Of a stretch of 46,703 nt of DNA, positions 37,311 to 46,703 are shown piece by piece. Numbering within the stretch: the first letter of the stretch is position 1; every line of letters begins with the position of its first letter. The position numbers were made by a program, and so were the translations under genes. The stretch is taken from assembly GCA_031291395.1 (NCBI GenBank), contig JARLJD010000113.1, forward strand, positions 1 through 46,703. The letters are read 5' to 3'. The notes under the pieces are model-generated. The model saw only the letters and a list, made by a program, of their open reading frames with translations. It searched no databases and was not told the DNA's origin. Origin of the DNA: Alphaproteobacteria bacterium. Its GTDB lineage: Bacteria > Pseudomonadota > Alphaproteobacteria > UBA9219.

Positions 37311-37688
37311 TCAGTAAGCCCGCTGCGGGATATAGCGAAACGGACTCGTTTGCAAACCGGCTAAGTTATTCTGAACGCAGACAGAAGCACCGTTTCGGGC
37401 CGCCTCGTACTCACAGCTGTTGCGGTCGGAATAGACGCATTGACTAACCCTGTTGGCAAAAACAAGGCAAAATGGGCCATAGCCGGGGCTGACCTTCGCC
37501 TCAAGAGGGTTAAGGTCGCAAATGCCGCTCAACTGAATAGCTCTGGCTCGGCATTCAGCAGGATCATCATAGATGCATTGCGAGGGCAGACCTTCGACTT
37601 CCAGGCAGAACATTGAGGCTTTGGCTGGCGAAATCCAGACGCAAATGGCTAAAAGCGCAAGAAGCGACGTTTGAAAACGGAGTGTCAT
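37311..37688 (-). CDS. secreted Cys-rich protein with two tandem repeats
   Basis: Not recognised. About 125 residues from MTLRFQTS. Signal peptide LLALLAICVWISPAKA is followed by two units of about 40 residues: FCLEVEGLPSQCIYDDPAEC...ICDLN and FCLVFANRVSQCVYSDRNSC...VCVQN. Both share FCL-x7-QC-x-Y-x-D-x3-C and a fourth cysteine. Eight cysteines in all suggest two disulfide modules. It lies just upstream of wza on the same strand (188 bases) and belongs by position to the polysaccharide cluster. The start could be at an earlier in-frame ATG. Confidence 0.7.
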   Translation of the reverse strand: MTLRFQTSLLALLAICVWISPAKASMFCLEVEGLPSQCIYDDPAECRARAIQLSGICDLNPLEAKVSPGYGPFCLVFANRVSQCVYSDRNSCEYEAARNGASVCVQNNLAGLQTSPFRYIPQRAY

Positions 37689-37805
37689 GTCATACCACAG
37701 GGTTGGCGGCAAAGAATAACTTTCAACCTTACCGTACGCTAGAGTCTTGTGCAAAAGAAGTCTTGTCTATAAACCTTGGGTTGGATTAATTTTGGTAGAT
37801 TGATT

Positions 37806-38402
37806 ATGCTGGTCGAAACTTATTTGCTGTTAATTACCAGCCTTGGCAACGCGGTTGTCGTTGGGGCGCTGGTTATTACAGCCTGCGTTTATCTGGTCGT
37901 CGCAGGCAGCCGCCGTCCGGCTTTGGCGCTGGCATGCGCTTTTGGGCTTGCCGCCCTTGGTGTCTGTGTTGCCAAACTGCTGTGCATGGGCTGTCACTCT
38001 AATCCGCTGGATCCTGCGCTACGCTCGCCAAGCGGCCATGTGGCGATTTCGACTGCCGTGTATGGCATGCTGACCGCGATAATCACGGCGCGAATGAACC
38101 GTTGGCAGAGCGTTCTGGCATGGATAGGCGCGATCTCTCTGATCTTACTGATAGCAGCCAGCCGTGTGTTGCTCGGATTTCATACATTTGATGAGGTGAT
38201 TGTGGGTTTCGTTATCGGAGGAACTTCCTACGCGCTTGCGCGACGGTTTGCGTTGCGCAAGGAAACAATTAAATTTAACGGCTTGGCTCTCGCGGCGACG
38301 GCGGCAGTGGTTATTGTTATTTTCCACGGCGTGCAGTTCCCGTTTGAACAAGCGATCCAATGGCTGGCGTTGTATATTCGCCATAATGCCACCGTATGCT
38401 AG
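37806..38402 (+). CDS. PAP2-family membrane phosphatase
   Basis: A 198-residue membrane phosphatase starting MLVETYLLL, with about five or six transmembrane segments. The acid-phosphatase motifs are SPSGHVAIS (PSGH) and SRVLLGFHTFDEVIVG (SRxxxxxHxxxD). Likely recycles undecaprenyl diphosphate or dephosphorylates a lipid carrier, which would suit polysaccharide synthesis. Divergent from the Cys-rich gene at the right border of the cluster. Confidence 0.88.
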   Translation: MLVETYLLLITSLGNAVVVGALVITACVYLVVAGSRRPALALACAFGLAALGVCVAKLLCMGCHSNPLDPALRSPSGHVAISTAVYGMLTAIITARMNRWQSVLAWIGAISLILLIAASRVLLGFHTFDEVIVGFVIGGTSYALARRFALRKETIKFNGLALAATAAVVIVIFHGVQFPFEQAIQWLALYIRHNATVC

Positions 38403-38443
38403 CGGGTCAGAAAAAAGACTGAACAACAGCGCCTGCAATCACT

Positions 38444-39064
38444 TCAAGCAGTAGGGGTATTCCTCCCCCACAGCAGATGATCCTCCCGCTTGCCGTTGAT
38501 CTGTAGATAGGCTTTGGCGTAGCCTTCCTGCTCAAAGCCTGCGCGAAGCAGAACCGTTTTGCTGGCCTCGTTTTTTGGCATGCAACTGGCTTCGAGGCGC
38601 TGCAAGCCCAAATGGTTAAAAGCAAAATCGCTGATGAGTCCGACCGCCTCCGTCATCAGTCCCTGTCCGGCATAGGGCTTGCCGATCCAATAACCGATCG
38701 TGCCTTTTTGCGCGTTGGCGAACTGGACGTCGGACAAGGTTATGCCGCCGACAAAAACCGGACGCGGGGCGTCGTGCAGAAGTATCACGAAAGCATAGGC
38801 TTTGCCGCTCTGCCACTCGCGCCAATGGCGGCGCAGCAGCGAACAGTAAAAGCCATAAGACAACGCATGGGGGGGCCATTCAGGCTCCCACGGCGTCAAA
38901 TGGTCGCGGCTGAGATCGCGCAGCGCGTGCCATGCCCTCCAATCCTCGCTTTCGGCCATACGCAACGTCACGCGCGCCCCGATCAATTGCGTATCAAGGG
39001 GAGGCTGCGGCCGCTTTGGCGGCAAGCGAAAAAGAGAGGCGATGAAGTCCATCAGAAAACGCAA
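38444..39064 (-). CDS. GNAT acetyltransferase (RimJ/RimL-like)
   Basis: A 206-residue N-acetyltransferase. VTLRMAESEDWRAWHALRDLSRDHLTPWEPEWP is the typical RimJ-like start of alphaproteobacteria; IGYWIGKPYAGQGLMTEAVGL binds acetyl-CoA, and LQRLEASCMPKNEASKTVLLRAGFEQEGYAKAYL completes the domain. Probably acetylates the N-terminus of a ribosomal or other protein. It starts MRFLMDF; MDFIAS is equally possible. Convergent with the PAP2 gene. Confidence 0.9.
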   Translation of the reverse strand: MRFLMDFIASLFRLPPKRPQPPLDTQLIGARVTLRMAESEDWRAWHALRDLSRDHLTPWEPEWPPHALSYGFYCSLLRRHWREWQSGKAYAFVILLHDAPRPVFVGGITLSDVQFANAQKGTIGYWIGKPYAGQGLMTEAVGLISDFAFNHLGLQRLEASCMPKNEASKTVLLRAGFEQEGYAKAYLQINGKREDHLLWGRNTPTA

Positions 39065-40555
<1,491 letters not shown>

Positions 40556-40567
40556 ACTTTACGGGGG

Positions 40568-42025
40568 CTAAATAACGCTCCCCTCCGCCGCCGCGGCGCC
40601 ATTCTCATTGCTCCCTCCATGCACGCCAAGCAATTTCAGCTTGCGGTGTAGCGCTGACCTTTCCATGCCGATAAATCCTGCTGTGCGTGAGATGTTGCCC
40701 CCGAAGCGCGTGACTTGAGCCAGAAGATATTCGCGCTCGAACATTTCCCTTGCGTCGCGCAAGGGCAGCTTCATGATCTCGCCGCCTTTTTCCCAGCGCA
40801 AAACGCCCGGGGCGGAAGATGTAATTTCCGGCGGCAGCATATCGGCGCGGATCGGCTCCGACAGATGATTCTGCACCATAATCAACAGCCATTCCATCGC
40901 GTTGCGCAGCTGGCGCACGTTGCCGGGCCAGTCGTAAGCCTGTAACGCCGCCATGGCGTCCTCGCCCAAAGTACGCTGCGGCGTGCCCGAAGCTTCGGCG
41001 GCGCGCGCAAGAAAATGATTGGCGATGACGGGAATGTCTTCGCGCCGTTCGGCCAAAGCGGGAATTTTGATCGGCACGACGCTGAGGCGGTAATACAAAT
41101 CCTGACGGATCGTGCCCGCCTGCATTTCCAGCTGCAAATCGCCGCTGCTTCCTGCGATCACGCGCACATCCACCTCGACGCGCGTGGTTCCGCCCACGCG
41201 GGTGAAAGTTTGCTCTTGCAGAATGCGCACGATCTTGCTTTGCACCTCAAGAGGCATGTCGCCGACTTCGTCGAGATAAAGCGTTCCGCCGTGAGCTTGT
41301 TCAAACGCGCCGACCTTGCGGCTGCCAATGACGCCCGCGACGCTAACGCCGTGTTCGGTTCCAAACAATTCAAGCTCCAGCTGCTCGGACGACATCACCG
41401 CGCAGTTGACGACGACAAACGGCCCATCTGTGCGGCGCGACTGGCTATGCAGCGCGCGAGCGACGACTTCTTTGCCGGAGCCTGCCGGGCCGGAAATCAG
41501 TACGCGGCTGCCCGTGGAGGCGACGCGCTCGATGATTTGGCGCGCCTGATTGATCGCCGAAGATTTTCCAACGATCTCGCAATCGGCGCCCGCGCGGAAT
41601 TTAAGCTCATGATTCTCGCGCTTCAGCCGCGCGGCGTCGAGCGCGTGCTGAACCTGCAAAATCAGGCGGTCGGATTTGAACGGCTTTTCGATAAAATCGT
41701 AAGCGCCGATCTTGATCGCCGAGACCGCCGTGTCGATATTGCCGTGGCCGCTGATCATAATCACCGGCGTGTCGGGATAGTCGCGGCGGATTTGCTGCAA
41801 AATCTGCATCCCGTCCATCGCGCTGCCACTGAGCCAAATATCGAGGATCACCAGATTGGGTCTGCGCGCGCCAATGGCCTTTAATGTTTCGTCGGAATTT
41901 GCGGCTTCGCGCACCGACAGGCCTTCGTCGTTCAGGATTCCTTTAATCAGGGCGCGGATGTCCGCTTCGTCGTCGACAACGAGAATATCGCTGGTTAAGC
42001 CTTTTTCTTTAAGGGAGGGTGGCAT
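40568..42025 (-). CDS. ntrX: response regulator NtrX
   Basis: Response regulator of the NtrY-NtrX pair (nitrogen, redox and envelope signals in alphaproteobacteria). The 485-residue protein has a receiver domain with phospho-acceptor D62 in VILDIW, an AAA+ domain with GPAGSGKE (179-186) and LDEVGDMP, and a C-terminal Fis-type helix-turn-helix (ISRTAGFIGMERSALHRKLKLLG). The GAFTGA loop needed to contact sigma-54 is missing, the segment before FEQAHGGTLYLDE being shortened, as is usual for NtrX. Lies 110 bases downstream of ntrY. Confidence 0.95.
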   Translation of the reverse strand: MPPSLKEKGLTSDILVVDDEADIRALIKGILNDEGLSVREAANSDETLKAIGARRPNLVILDIWLSGSAMDGMQILQQIRRDYPDTPVIMISGHGNIDTAVSAIKIGAYDFIEKPFKSDRLILQVQHALDAARLKRENHELKFRAGADCEIVGKSSAINQARQIIERVASTGSRVLISGPAGSGKEVVARALHSQSRRTDGPFVVVNCAVMSSEQLELELFGTEHGVSVAGVIGSRKVGAFEQAHGGTLYLDEVGDMPLEVQSKIVRILQEQTFTRVGGTTRVEVDVRVIAGSSGDLQLEMQAGTIRQDLYYRLSVVPIKIPALAERREDIPVIANHFLARAAEASGTPQRTLGEDAMAALQAYDWPGNVRQLRNAMEWLLIMVQNHLSEPIRADMLPPEITSSAPGVLRWEKGGEIMKLPLRDAREMFEREYLLAQVTRFGGNISRTAGFIGMERSALHRKLKLLGVHGGSNENGAAAAEGSVI

Positions 42026-42135
42026 GTAGACTTATGAACTCCTTGGATTCTGATTCTTGAATCGTAACGCCCGCAGCCTTTCAACACAAGCGCGACGGAG
42101 TGGGGTTATGAGCGCCGCTTTTACATAAAAAATCC

Positions 42136-44439
42136 TTAGGCTATGTTGTTTGCACTCTTACTGCCGGAAACACTACCCGATTCGCTGTTTTTCGACAAAG
42201 TTTCCGCGTTGGGCTGGCTCCTTGGCCAAACCAAACTCACAACCGCCCCGCCGCCCGGCCTGTCTTCCAACATCAAACTTCCGTGGTGGTCTTCCATGAT
42301 TTTTTTGACGATCGCAAGCCCCAAGCCTGTTCCTTTTTTGCGGGTCGTGACGTAAGGCTCCGTTAAATTGTTGCGTTCTTCAACCGGCAAGCCTTTGCCG
42401 TTATCTTCGACCCTCAAGCTTACCAGTTTTTCGCCGCAAGCCAAACGCATAAGAATCTGCCCTTGCGGCAAGTCCCCTTTCAACGGAGCGTTACGCGCAT
42501 CAATGGCTTCCGCCGCGTTCTTCAACAAATTTGTCAGCGCTTGCGCGATTTGCCGCGCGTCGCAGTCGACGAGGCAAGGGCCGGGGGGAATGTCCTGCGC
42601 ATAGGCGATATCGCTGCGCCCGCCGCTTTGCAAAAACACGGCCTGACGGCTGATTTCCCTGAGATCATGTTCCTTGATGACCGGTGCGGGCATGCGCGCG
42701 AAGGCTGAAAATTCTTCCACCATACGGCCGATGTCGTCGACGTGCCGAATGATCGTGTCGGTGCAGGTCTGGAAAACTTCGGGATCGGTGACGATTTCCT
42801 TGGCGTATTTGCGGCGTAGGCGTTCGGCGGAAAGCTGGATCGGCGTGAGAGGGTTTTTAATCTCGTGCGCGATGCGGCGCGCCACGTCGGCCCACGCCGC
42901 CTTGCGCTGCGCCGAAAGAAGATCGGACACGTCGTCGAACGTCACGACATAGCCTTTGGTTTCTGCCTCCGCCAGCTCCGAGGAGACGCGCACCAAAATC
43001 GTTCGCGTCGGTTGGCCAGGGCGGCGGATTTCGACCTGATCGCTGCGCAAGCCTGCGCCGCGCGGCATTTGTTCAACAATGTTTTGAATTTCGGGAGCCA
43101 GCGCGGATAAAGATTGCCCGTTGAACAAAGTCGTGTCGTCGATGCCAAAAAAATCCGCCGCCGAGGCGTTCATCAAATTAATGCGCCCGCGCGGATCGAG
43201 GCCGATGACGCCCGCGGAAACGCCGGAGAGAACCGCTTCGCTGAAACGGCGGCGAAAATCCAGCTGGCGGTTGGCGTCGATCAAATCGGCGCGCTGCGCG
43301 TCCAGCTGGCTCGCCATGCGGTTAAAGGCGCGGGAGAGAAGTTCAAGCTCGTCGTCGCTTTCGCGCGTGGTTTCGCTGACGCGCGCACTTAAATCGCCCG
43401 CGCGCATGCGATCCGTCGCGTTGATCAAATCGCCTATCGGCCGCGTCAACCGCATCGCGAAATTCAGGCCGAACCAGACGGCGGCCAGAAGCAGAAGCAA
43501 AGCCACGACCACGAAGATCAGGCCGATCGTCACTTGCAAACCGGATCGTTTCATTTCCAGTTGCTTATATTCCTCGACCGCTTTTTGCGTCGCCGCCATA
43601 TGTTCCAGAACCTTGCGCTCGACCGGACGGCCTACGAACAAATAGGTGTCGACGAAGTTATCGAGCCGCAGCAGTGCGCGGACGCGGGAGTCCTTGTCCT
43701 TGTCGTCGTTTTGGTCGTTGACCAGAAGCACGACATCGCCCTGCGACGCCTGCTTGAGCATGTCGTCTGTGATCGGAACAAAGTTCAAGGAAAAGGTCAG
43801 GCCGCCGCGCGCGAGGATTTTGCCCGAACCGTCGAATACAAGAACTTCGGTCAGATTGCGCAAATAGGCTTGCGCGGAAACGACTTCGTTAAAACGCACG
43901 GGGTCTTCCGAGAGCAGCGCGGCTTGCCGGTTCAGATCGTTGGCCATAGCCAAAGCGTCGGCGCGAAGAACCTGTTTGTGCTCAGCCAGATAGGCTTGGG
44001 CGACTTCAAGCGATTCATTAAGCGACGTCCGCACATGCGTGGAAAACCACGCTTCGACGCCAAAATAAAAGAACGCCGCCGCAAACATCGCAACCAGCAT
44101 AGCAGGCGCGACCGTCAACAGCGTAAAGACGCTGATCATTTTGACTTGCAGCTTGGAGCCTGCCAAATTGTTATGCCGCCGCTTCCAAATCTTGTAAATC
44201 CGGTGCGCCACGACGGCGCCGAGCAGAACCAGAAAGGCAAGATCGAGCCAGCAGAGAACCTGCACCGTCATCGTATCGTTGCCGAAAAACGGCGACCGCG
44301 TCATCGCGGCATAAGTTGCCAAAACCGACGCAACCGAGGCGATGATCAGCGCGACAACCATTTTGTCGCGCAACCGTATGCTTCGCTGCCAAAGGGCGAG
44401 ATGCCGTGAAATGTCGGAAAGGCGCGGGAGTTTAATCAT
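42136..44439 (-). CDS. ntrY: sensor histidine kinase NtrY
   Basis: A 767-residue membrane sensor. Two or three N-terminal transmembrane segments, an extracytoplasmic region, a further transmembrane segment ([21 protein letters not shown]), HAMP ([22 protein letters not shown]), PAS ([22 protein letters not shown]), HisKA with the phospho-accepting histidine in [21 protein letters not shown], and the HATPase domain ([40 protein letters not shown]). Its ATG overlaps the end of the Fis-like gene by eight bases, so they are coupled. Phosphorylates NtrX. Confidence 0.96.
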   Translation of the reverse strand: MIKLPRLSDISRHLALWQRSIRLRDKMVVALIIASVASVLATYAAMTRSPFFGNDTMTVQVLCWLDLAFLVLLGAVVAHRIYKIWKRRHNNLAGSKLQVKMISVFTLLTVAPAMLVAMFAAAFFYFGVEAWFSTHVRTSLNESLEVAQAYLAEHKQVLRADALAMANDLNRQAALLSEDPVRFNEVVSAQAYLRNLTEVLVFDGSGKILARGGLTFSLNFVPITDDMLKQASQGDVVLLVNDQNDDKDKDSRVRALLRLDNFVDTYLFVGRPVERKVLEHMAATQKAVEEYKQLEMKRSGLQVTIGLIFVVVALLLLLAAVWFGLNFAMRLTRPIGDLINATDRMRAGDLSARVSETTRESDDELELLSRAFNRMASQLDAQRADLIDANRQLDFRRRFSEAVLSGVSAGVIGLDPRGRINLMNASAADFFGIDDTTLFNGQSLSALAPEIQNIVEQMPRGAGLRSDQVEIRRPGQPTRTILVRVSSELAEAETKGYVVTFDDVSDLLSAQRKAAWADVARRIAHEIKNPLTPIQLSAERLRRKYAKEIVTDPEVFQTCTDTIIRHVDDIGRMVEEFSAFARMPAPVIKEHDLREISRQAVFLQSGGRSDIAYAQDIPPGPCLVDCDARQIAQALTNLLKNAAEAIDARNAPLKGDLPQGQILMRLACGEKLVSLRVEDNGKGLPVEERNNLTEPYVTTRKKGTGLGLAIVKKIMEDHHGSLMLEDRPGGGAVVSLVWPRSQPNAETLSKNSESGSVSGSKSANNIA

Positions 44440-44701
44440 TCACCCCCCTGCCCTTCTTCCGCCCGGCCTCCAACCCCAATTCCCGTATTTTTTTGCGCAG
44501 CGTGTTCCTGTTCAACCCCAACAATTCCGCCGCGCGCAACTGATTGCCGTTGCATTCCGCTAAAGCGATGCGAAGCAGAGGGCGTTCGATTTCCTGCAAG
44601 ACGCGGTCGTACAATCCGGCGCAAGGCATCCCTCCCTCATGCGCGGCGAAATAATCGCGCAAATGGCGTTCGACGCTGGCGGAAAGTCCCTTGGCGTTCA
44701 T
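44432..44701 (-). CDS. stand-alone NtrC C-terminal (Fis-like) DNA-binding protein
   Basis: An 89-residue protein starting [18 protein letters not shown]. It matches only the last part of NtrC: the linker [14 protein letters not shown] and the Fis-type helix-turn-helix [26 protein letters not shown] (53-78). No receiver or AAA+ sequence lies upstream; instead there is a 200-bp palindrome and then dusB. In most alphaproteobacteria the order is dusB-ntrB-ntrC-ntrY-ntrX, so ntrB and the first about 380 residues of ntrC are gone. Overlaps ntrY by eight bases and keeps a clean frame, so it is likely expressed. Alternative start MARKAQ at 44728. Confidence 0.88.
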   Translation of the reverse strand: MNAKGLSASVERHLRDYFAAHEGGMPCAGLYDRVLQEIERPLLRIALAECNGNQLRAAELLGLNRNTLRKKIRELGLEAGRKKGRGVND

Positions 44702-44740
44702 GCGCAACCTCTGGGCTTTTCGCGCCATAAAGCGGCGCTG

Positions 44741-44940
44741 ATAACCCCTCTCCGCCCGCACTTGCGAGGGGAGAGGGGGGATACAAACATTCGAGCAAAA
44801 GCAAAAGGTGTGGCGGGGTGAGGTGGGTGGTTGAGGACGTAAATACCACCCACCCACCTCACCCCTTTCATTCTACGGCGCATGTTCGACGTTCTGTCCT
44901 TCCCCTCTTCCCCCGCAAAGAGCGGGCGGAGAGGGGTTAT
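44741..44940. repeat. composite CCCTCTCC palindrome between dusB and the NtrC remnant
   Basis: Ends ATAACCCCTCTCCGCCCGC and GCGGGCGGAGAGGGGTTAT are perfect inverted repeats. Inside, GGGGTGAGGTGGGTGG pairs with CCACCCACCTCACCCC. Length 200 bp. Nearly the same element as 19796-19999. It sits exactly where ntrB and the 5' part of ntrC would be. Confidence 0.92.
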
Positions 44941-44966
44941 AAACGACGTTTCTTGTGGTAAAATAT

Positions 44967-45983
44967 TCATGCGGCTTTCTCCAACAGCGGCGCGTAGAAA
45001 TTCTTGATGACCTCGCGCGCTTTTTCCGCGTCGTCGATCGCATTGACTGTAGCACGGAACTCCGACGAATGTTTCAACCCTTTTGAATACCAGCCGATAT
45101 GCTTGCGGGCGATGCGCAAGCCCGTCCATTTGCCGTAATGCGTCAGCATCGCATCGACATGCTCCAACAAAGTTGTGAACTGGCGTTCCAAAGAAGGCGC
45201 GGGCGTTACAGCACCAAAGCGCAAATAATCTATAACCTGCCGCAACGCCCAAGGCCGTCCATACGCGCCGCGCCCGATCATGACCCCGTCCGCGCCGGAA
45301 AGTTCCAACGCTTGGCGGGCGTCCGCGCAGGCGCAAATATCGCCGTTGACGATCAAGGGAATTTTAATCGCGTCCTTGACGTTGCGAATAAACGCCCAAT
45401 CCGCCTGCCCTTCATACATCTGGCAGCGCGTGCGGCCGTGAACCGTAATCATTTTAATGCCGCATTCTTCAGCGATTTTGGAAAGGCGCGGCGCGTTCAT
45501 GTTTTCGTGGTTCCACCCCAAACGCATTTTCAACGTCACCGGAACCTTGACCGCCTTCACAACCGCTTCCAGAATCCGCGCGGCGTGGATTTCATCGCGC
45601 ATCAATGCGGAACCTGCATGGCCGTTGACGACTTTCTTGACCGGACAGCCGAAATTGATGTCAATAATGTCCGCGCCGCGATCTTCGTTCAGTCGGGCGG
45701 CTTCCGCCATAACGTCCGGCTCAAATCCCGCGATTTGCACCGCCATAAGGCCTTCGTCGCGCGCGCGCTGCGACATCTGCATCGTCTTGCGGCATTCGCG
45801 GATCATCGCTTGCGAAGCGATCATCTCGGACACCACAAGCCCCGCCCCGAATTTTTTGACCAGCCGCCGAAACGGCATATCGGTCACGCCAGACATCGGC
45901 GCAAGAATAACCGGATTATCCAGTGTCACCGCGCCGATTTGAATCGGGGTTAACCGAGGAAAGGATTGCGGGTTTGCGTACAT
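44967..45983 (-). CDS. dusB: tRNA-dihydrouridine synthase DusB (NifR3)
   Basis: FMN enzyme reducing uridines in the tRNA D-loop. 338 residues from [10 protein letters not shown]-barrel marks [25 protein letters not shown], the catalytic cysteine in [31 protein letters not shown] and [10 protein letters not shown]. The longer start at 46022 (MIAYYLG) adds an unlikely leader. Upstream of the NtrC-tail gene on the same strand; formerly called nifR3 because of its ntr neighbourhood. Confidence 0.95.
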   Translation of the reverse strand: MYANPQSFPRLTPIQIGAVTLDNPVILAPMSGVTDMPFRRLVKKFGAGLVVSEMIASQAMIRECRKTMQMSQRARDEGLMAVQIAGFEPDVMAEAARLNEDRGADIIDINFGCPVKKVVNGHAGSALMRDEIHAARILEAVVKAVKVPVTLKMRLGWNHENMNAPRLSKIAEECGIKMITVHGRTRCQMYEGQADWAFIRNVKDAIKIPLIVNGDICACADARQALELSGADGVMIGRGAYGRPWALRQVIDYLRFGAVTPAPSLERQFTTLLEHVDAMLTHYGKWTGLRIARKHIGWYSKGLKHSSEFRATVNAIDDAEKAREVIKNFYAPLLEKAA

Positions 45984-46064
45984 GGAATGCGTATAGCAAG
46001 TGCCTAAATAATAGGCAATCATATCCTGCTATGTCACGATATGATTTCAAACAAAACTCGTAAC

Positions 46065-46262
46065 AAAAGCCGCATAATCCCCTTCCCCTCTATGGGGGAG
46101 GGTTAGGGTGGAGGTGGTGTTTGAGGGGGGCGCATTGGATCGAGCCGAAAGAATTGTCTTTCCTTCTCAAAGACATCTCATACATGGACACCCCGCACAC
46201 ACGCGAACATCACCCCCACCCTAACCCTCCCCCATAGAGGGGGAGGGAATCCCGCCGCTTTT
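46065..46262. repeat. composite CCCTCCCCC palindrome upstream of dusB
   Basis: AAAAGCCGC-N-ATCCCCTTCCCCTCTATGGGGGAGGGTTAGGGTG and its inverted copy ending GAATCCCGCCGCTTTT. The arms are about 55 bases each, with some 85 bases of non-symmetric DNA between. It contains the same half element as 14816-14850. With the flanking bases it fills most of the 46023-46580 gene-free stretch. Confidence 0.9.
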
Positions 46263-46332
46263 ACGGCAAGCGCTGTTGTTCACCTTCTTTGTGACACAGC
46301 AGGTGTGATTGATGCGGGAGAGAATTTGGTTT

Positions 46333-46584
46333 TCACATGATGTTAGCAGGCAGAACGTTCATTCGCCGTATGGCGCGAAGGCGCTGTTTGTGCCTGAACC
46401 TTATAATAGGTAGTTCCGTTCTCACAACCATATTATTCTTTTCCAGATAATTACCGCTAGTGTGACGACAAATACCCATCGTTATCCCCCTGTCATACTT
46501 AGTCCAATCCCTACTGTCCTCATGACCGTTATCACGCCTCAACTTCTGTGCAGCAAGCAACCTCTTATACCAAACCCCGATCAT
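46333..46584 (-). CDS. doubtful 83-residue reading frame
   Basis: Its ATG overlaps the stop of the next gene by four bases (ATGA), like many true pairs here. The protein is basic, matches nothing I know, and uses AGG and AGA codons heavily, unlike the CGC-rich genes of the window. Possibly chance, possibly a foreign small gene. Listed only because of the overlap. Confidence 0.2.
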   Translation of the reverse strand: MIGVWYKRLLAAQKLRRDNGHEDSRDWTKYDRGITMGICRHTSGNYLEKNNMVVRTELPIIRFRHKQRLRAIRRMNVLPANIM

Positions 46585-46703
46585 AATGCATTGATGATGT
46601 AGTTGAAGCCCGCGATGGAGCGGACGATGTCAGGGTTTTTGTCGATATAGAGAACGGCCTCGCAGAGCTTTTTCTCGACGAGGCGCATAGACTTGAGCGC
46701 GTA
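46581..46703 (-). CDS. C-terminal end of an unrecognised gene, cut by the window edge
   Basis: The frame is open from the window edge to a TGA at 46581-46583, giving 40 residues: YALKSMRLVEKKLCEAVLY then IDKNPDIVRSIAGFNYIINAL. Codon use (GTC, CTC, ATC, GGC) agrees with the true genes of the window. Too short to name; a helical C-terminal tail of a cytoplasmic protein. Confidence 0.6.
   Translation of the reverse strand, partial: YALKSMRLVEKKLCEAVLYIDKNPDIVRSIAGFNYIINAL

Noticed and set aside
40568-42025. NtrX as a sigma-54 activator
   Set aside because: The GAFTGA loop is absent, as in other NtrX proteins, so activation of sigma-54 promoters is not expected.

Overview
The window looks like a chromosomal segment of an uncultured or poorly studied alphaproteobacterium. 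Pointers are the hfq-hflX pair, a dusB(nifR3)-ntrC-tail-ntrY-ntrX locus, a secY-adk pair, the alphaproteobacterial bifunctional-fold dCTP deaminase, an ABC1/AarF kinase of the alphaproteobacterial type, a Fur protein without the CxxC zinc pair, and a DUF3035-type lipoprotein next to lspA. No phage genes, insertion-sequence transposases or CRISPR arrays are visible. The order within the class cannot be fixed from the sequence alone.

Layout, left to right. 0.2-6.4 kb: nuoG (complex I), dCTP deaminase, adk and secY. 6.6-14.7 kb: ABC1 kinase, an unrecognised gene, a NUDIX hydrolase, and a leftward operon lspA - DUF3035 lipoprotein - catalytic M16 peptidase - EamA transporter - non-catalytic M16 partner, preceded by an alpha/beta hydrolase. 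14.9-17.3 kb: rquA (rhodoquinone biosynthesis), divergent from murC. 17.5-21.8 kb: two small unknown genes, ferredoxin and ferredoxin-NADP reductase, a membrane protein, a crotonase and a small conserved-looking gene. 21.8-24.8 kb: a DUF1778/GNAT toxin-antitoxin pair, malate dehydrogenase and an outer-membrane barrel. 24.8-29.4 kb: the overlapping operon hfq-hflX-asparaginase-like-inositol phosphatase-like, then an MBL hydrolase and a HAD phosphatase. 29.6-30.2 kb: fur and tRNA-Thr(CGT). 30.2-38.4 kb: an exopolysaccharide cluster (GT4, CpsD-like ATPase, Wzy-like polymerase, two acyltransferases, Wza, PAP2 phosphatase, two Cys-rich secreted proteins). 38.4-46.0 kb: a RimJ-type acetyltransferase, obgE, ntrX, ntrY, a stand-alone NtrC DNA-binding tail and dusB. 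The window ends inside an unrecognised gene.

Two themes stand out. First, the chromosome is studded with composite palindromic repeats of at least three sequence families (CGTCATTCCsG..., CCCTCTCC..., and TCGTAGGAGCGGC REP-like). They sit where normally conserved operons are broken (nuo, spc/secY-adk, ntrBC). In two cases they lie in frame inside the signal-peptide coding region of paired M16 peptidases. Second, the ntr locus has lost ntrB and the receiver and ATPase parts of ntrC, leaving dusB next to a Fis-like 89-residue protein. This arrangement resembles the dusB-fis operon of gammaproteobacteria. rquA, together with nuoG, mdh and the ferredoxin pair, suggests a facultative lifestyle with rhodoquinone-linked anaerobic respiration; that is inference.
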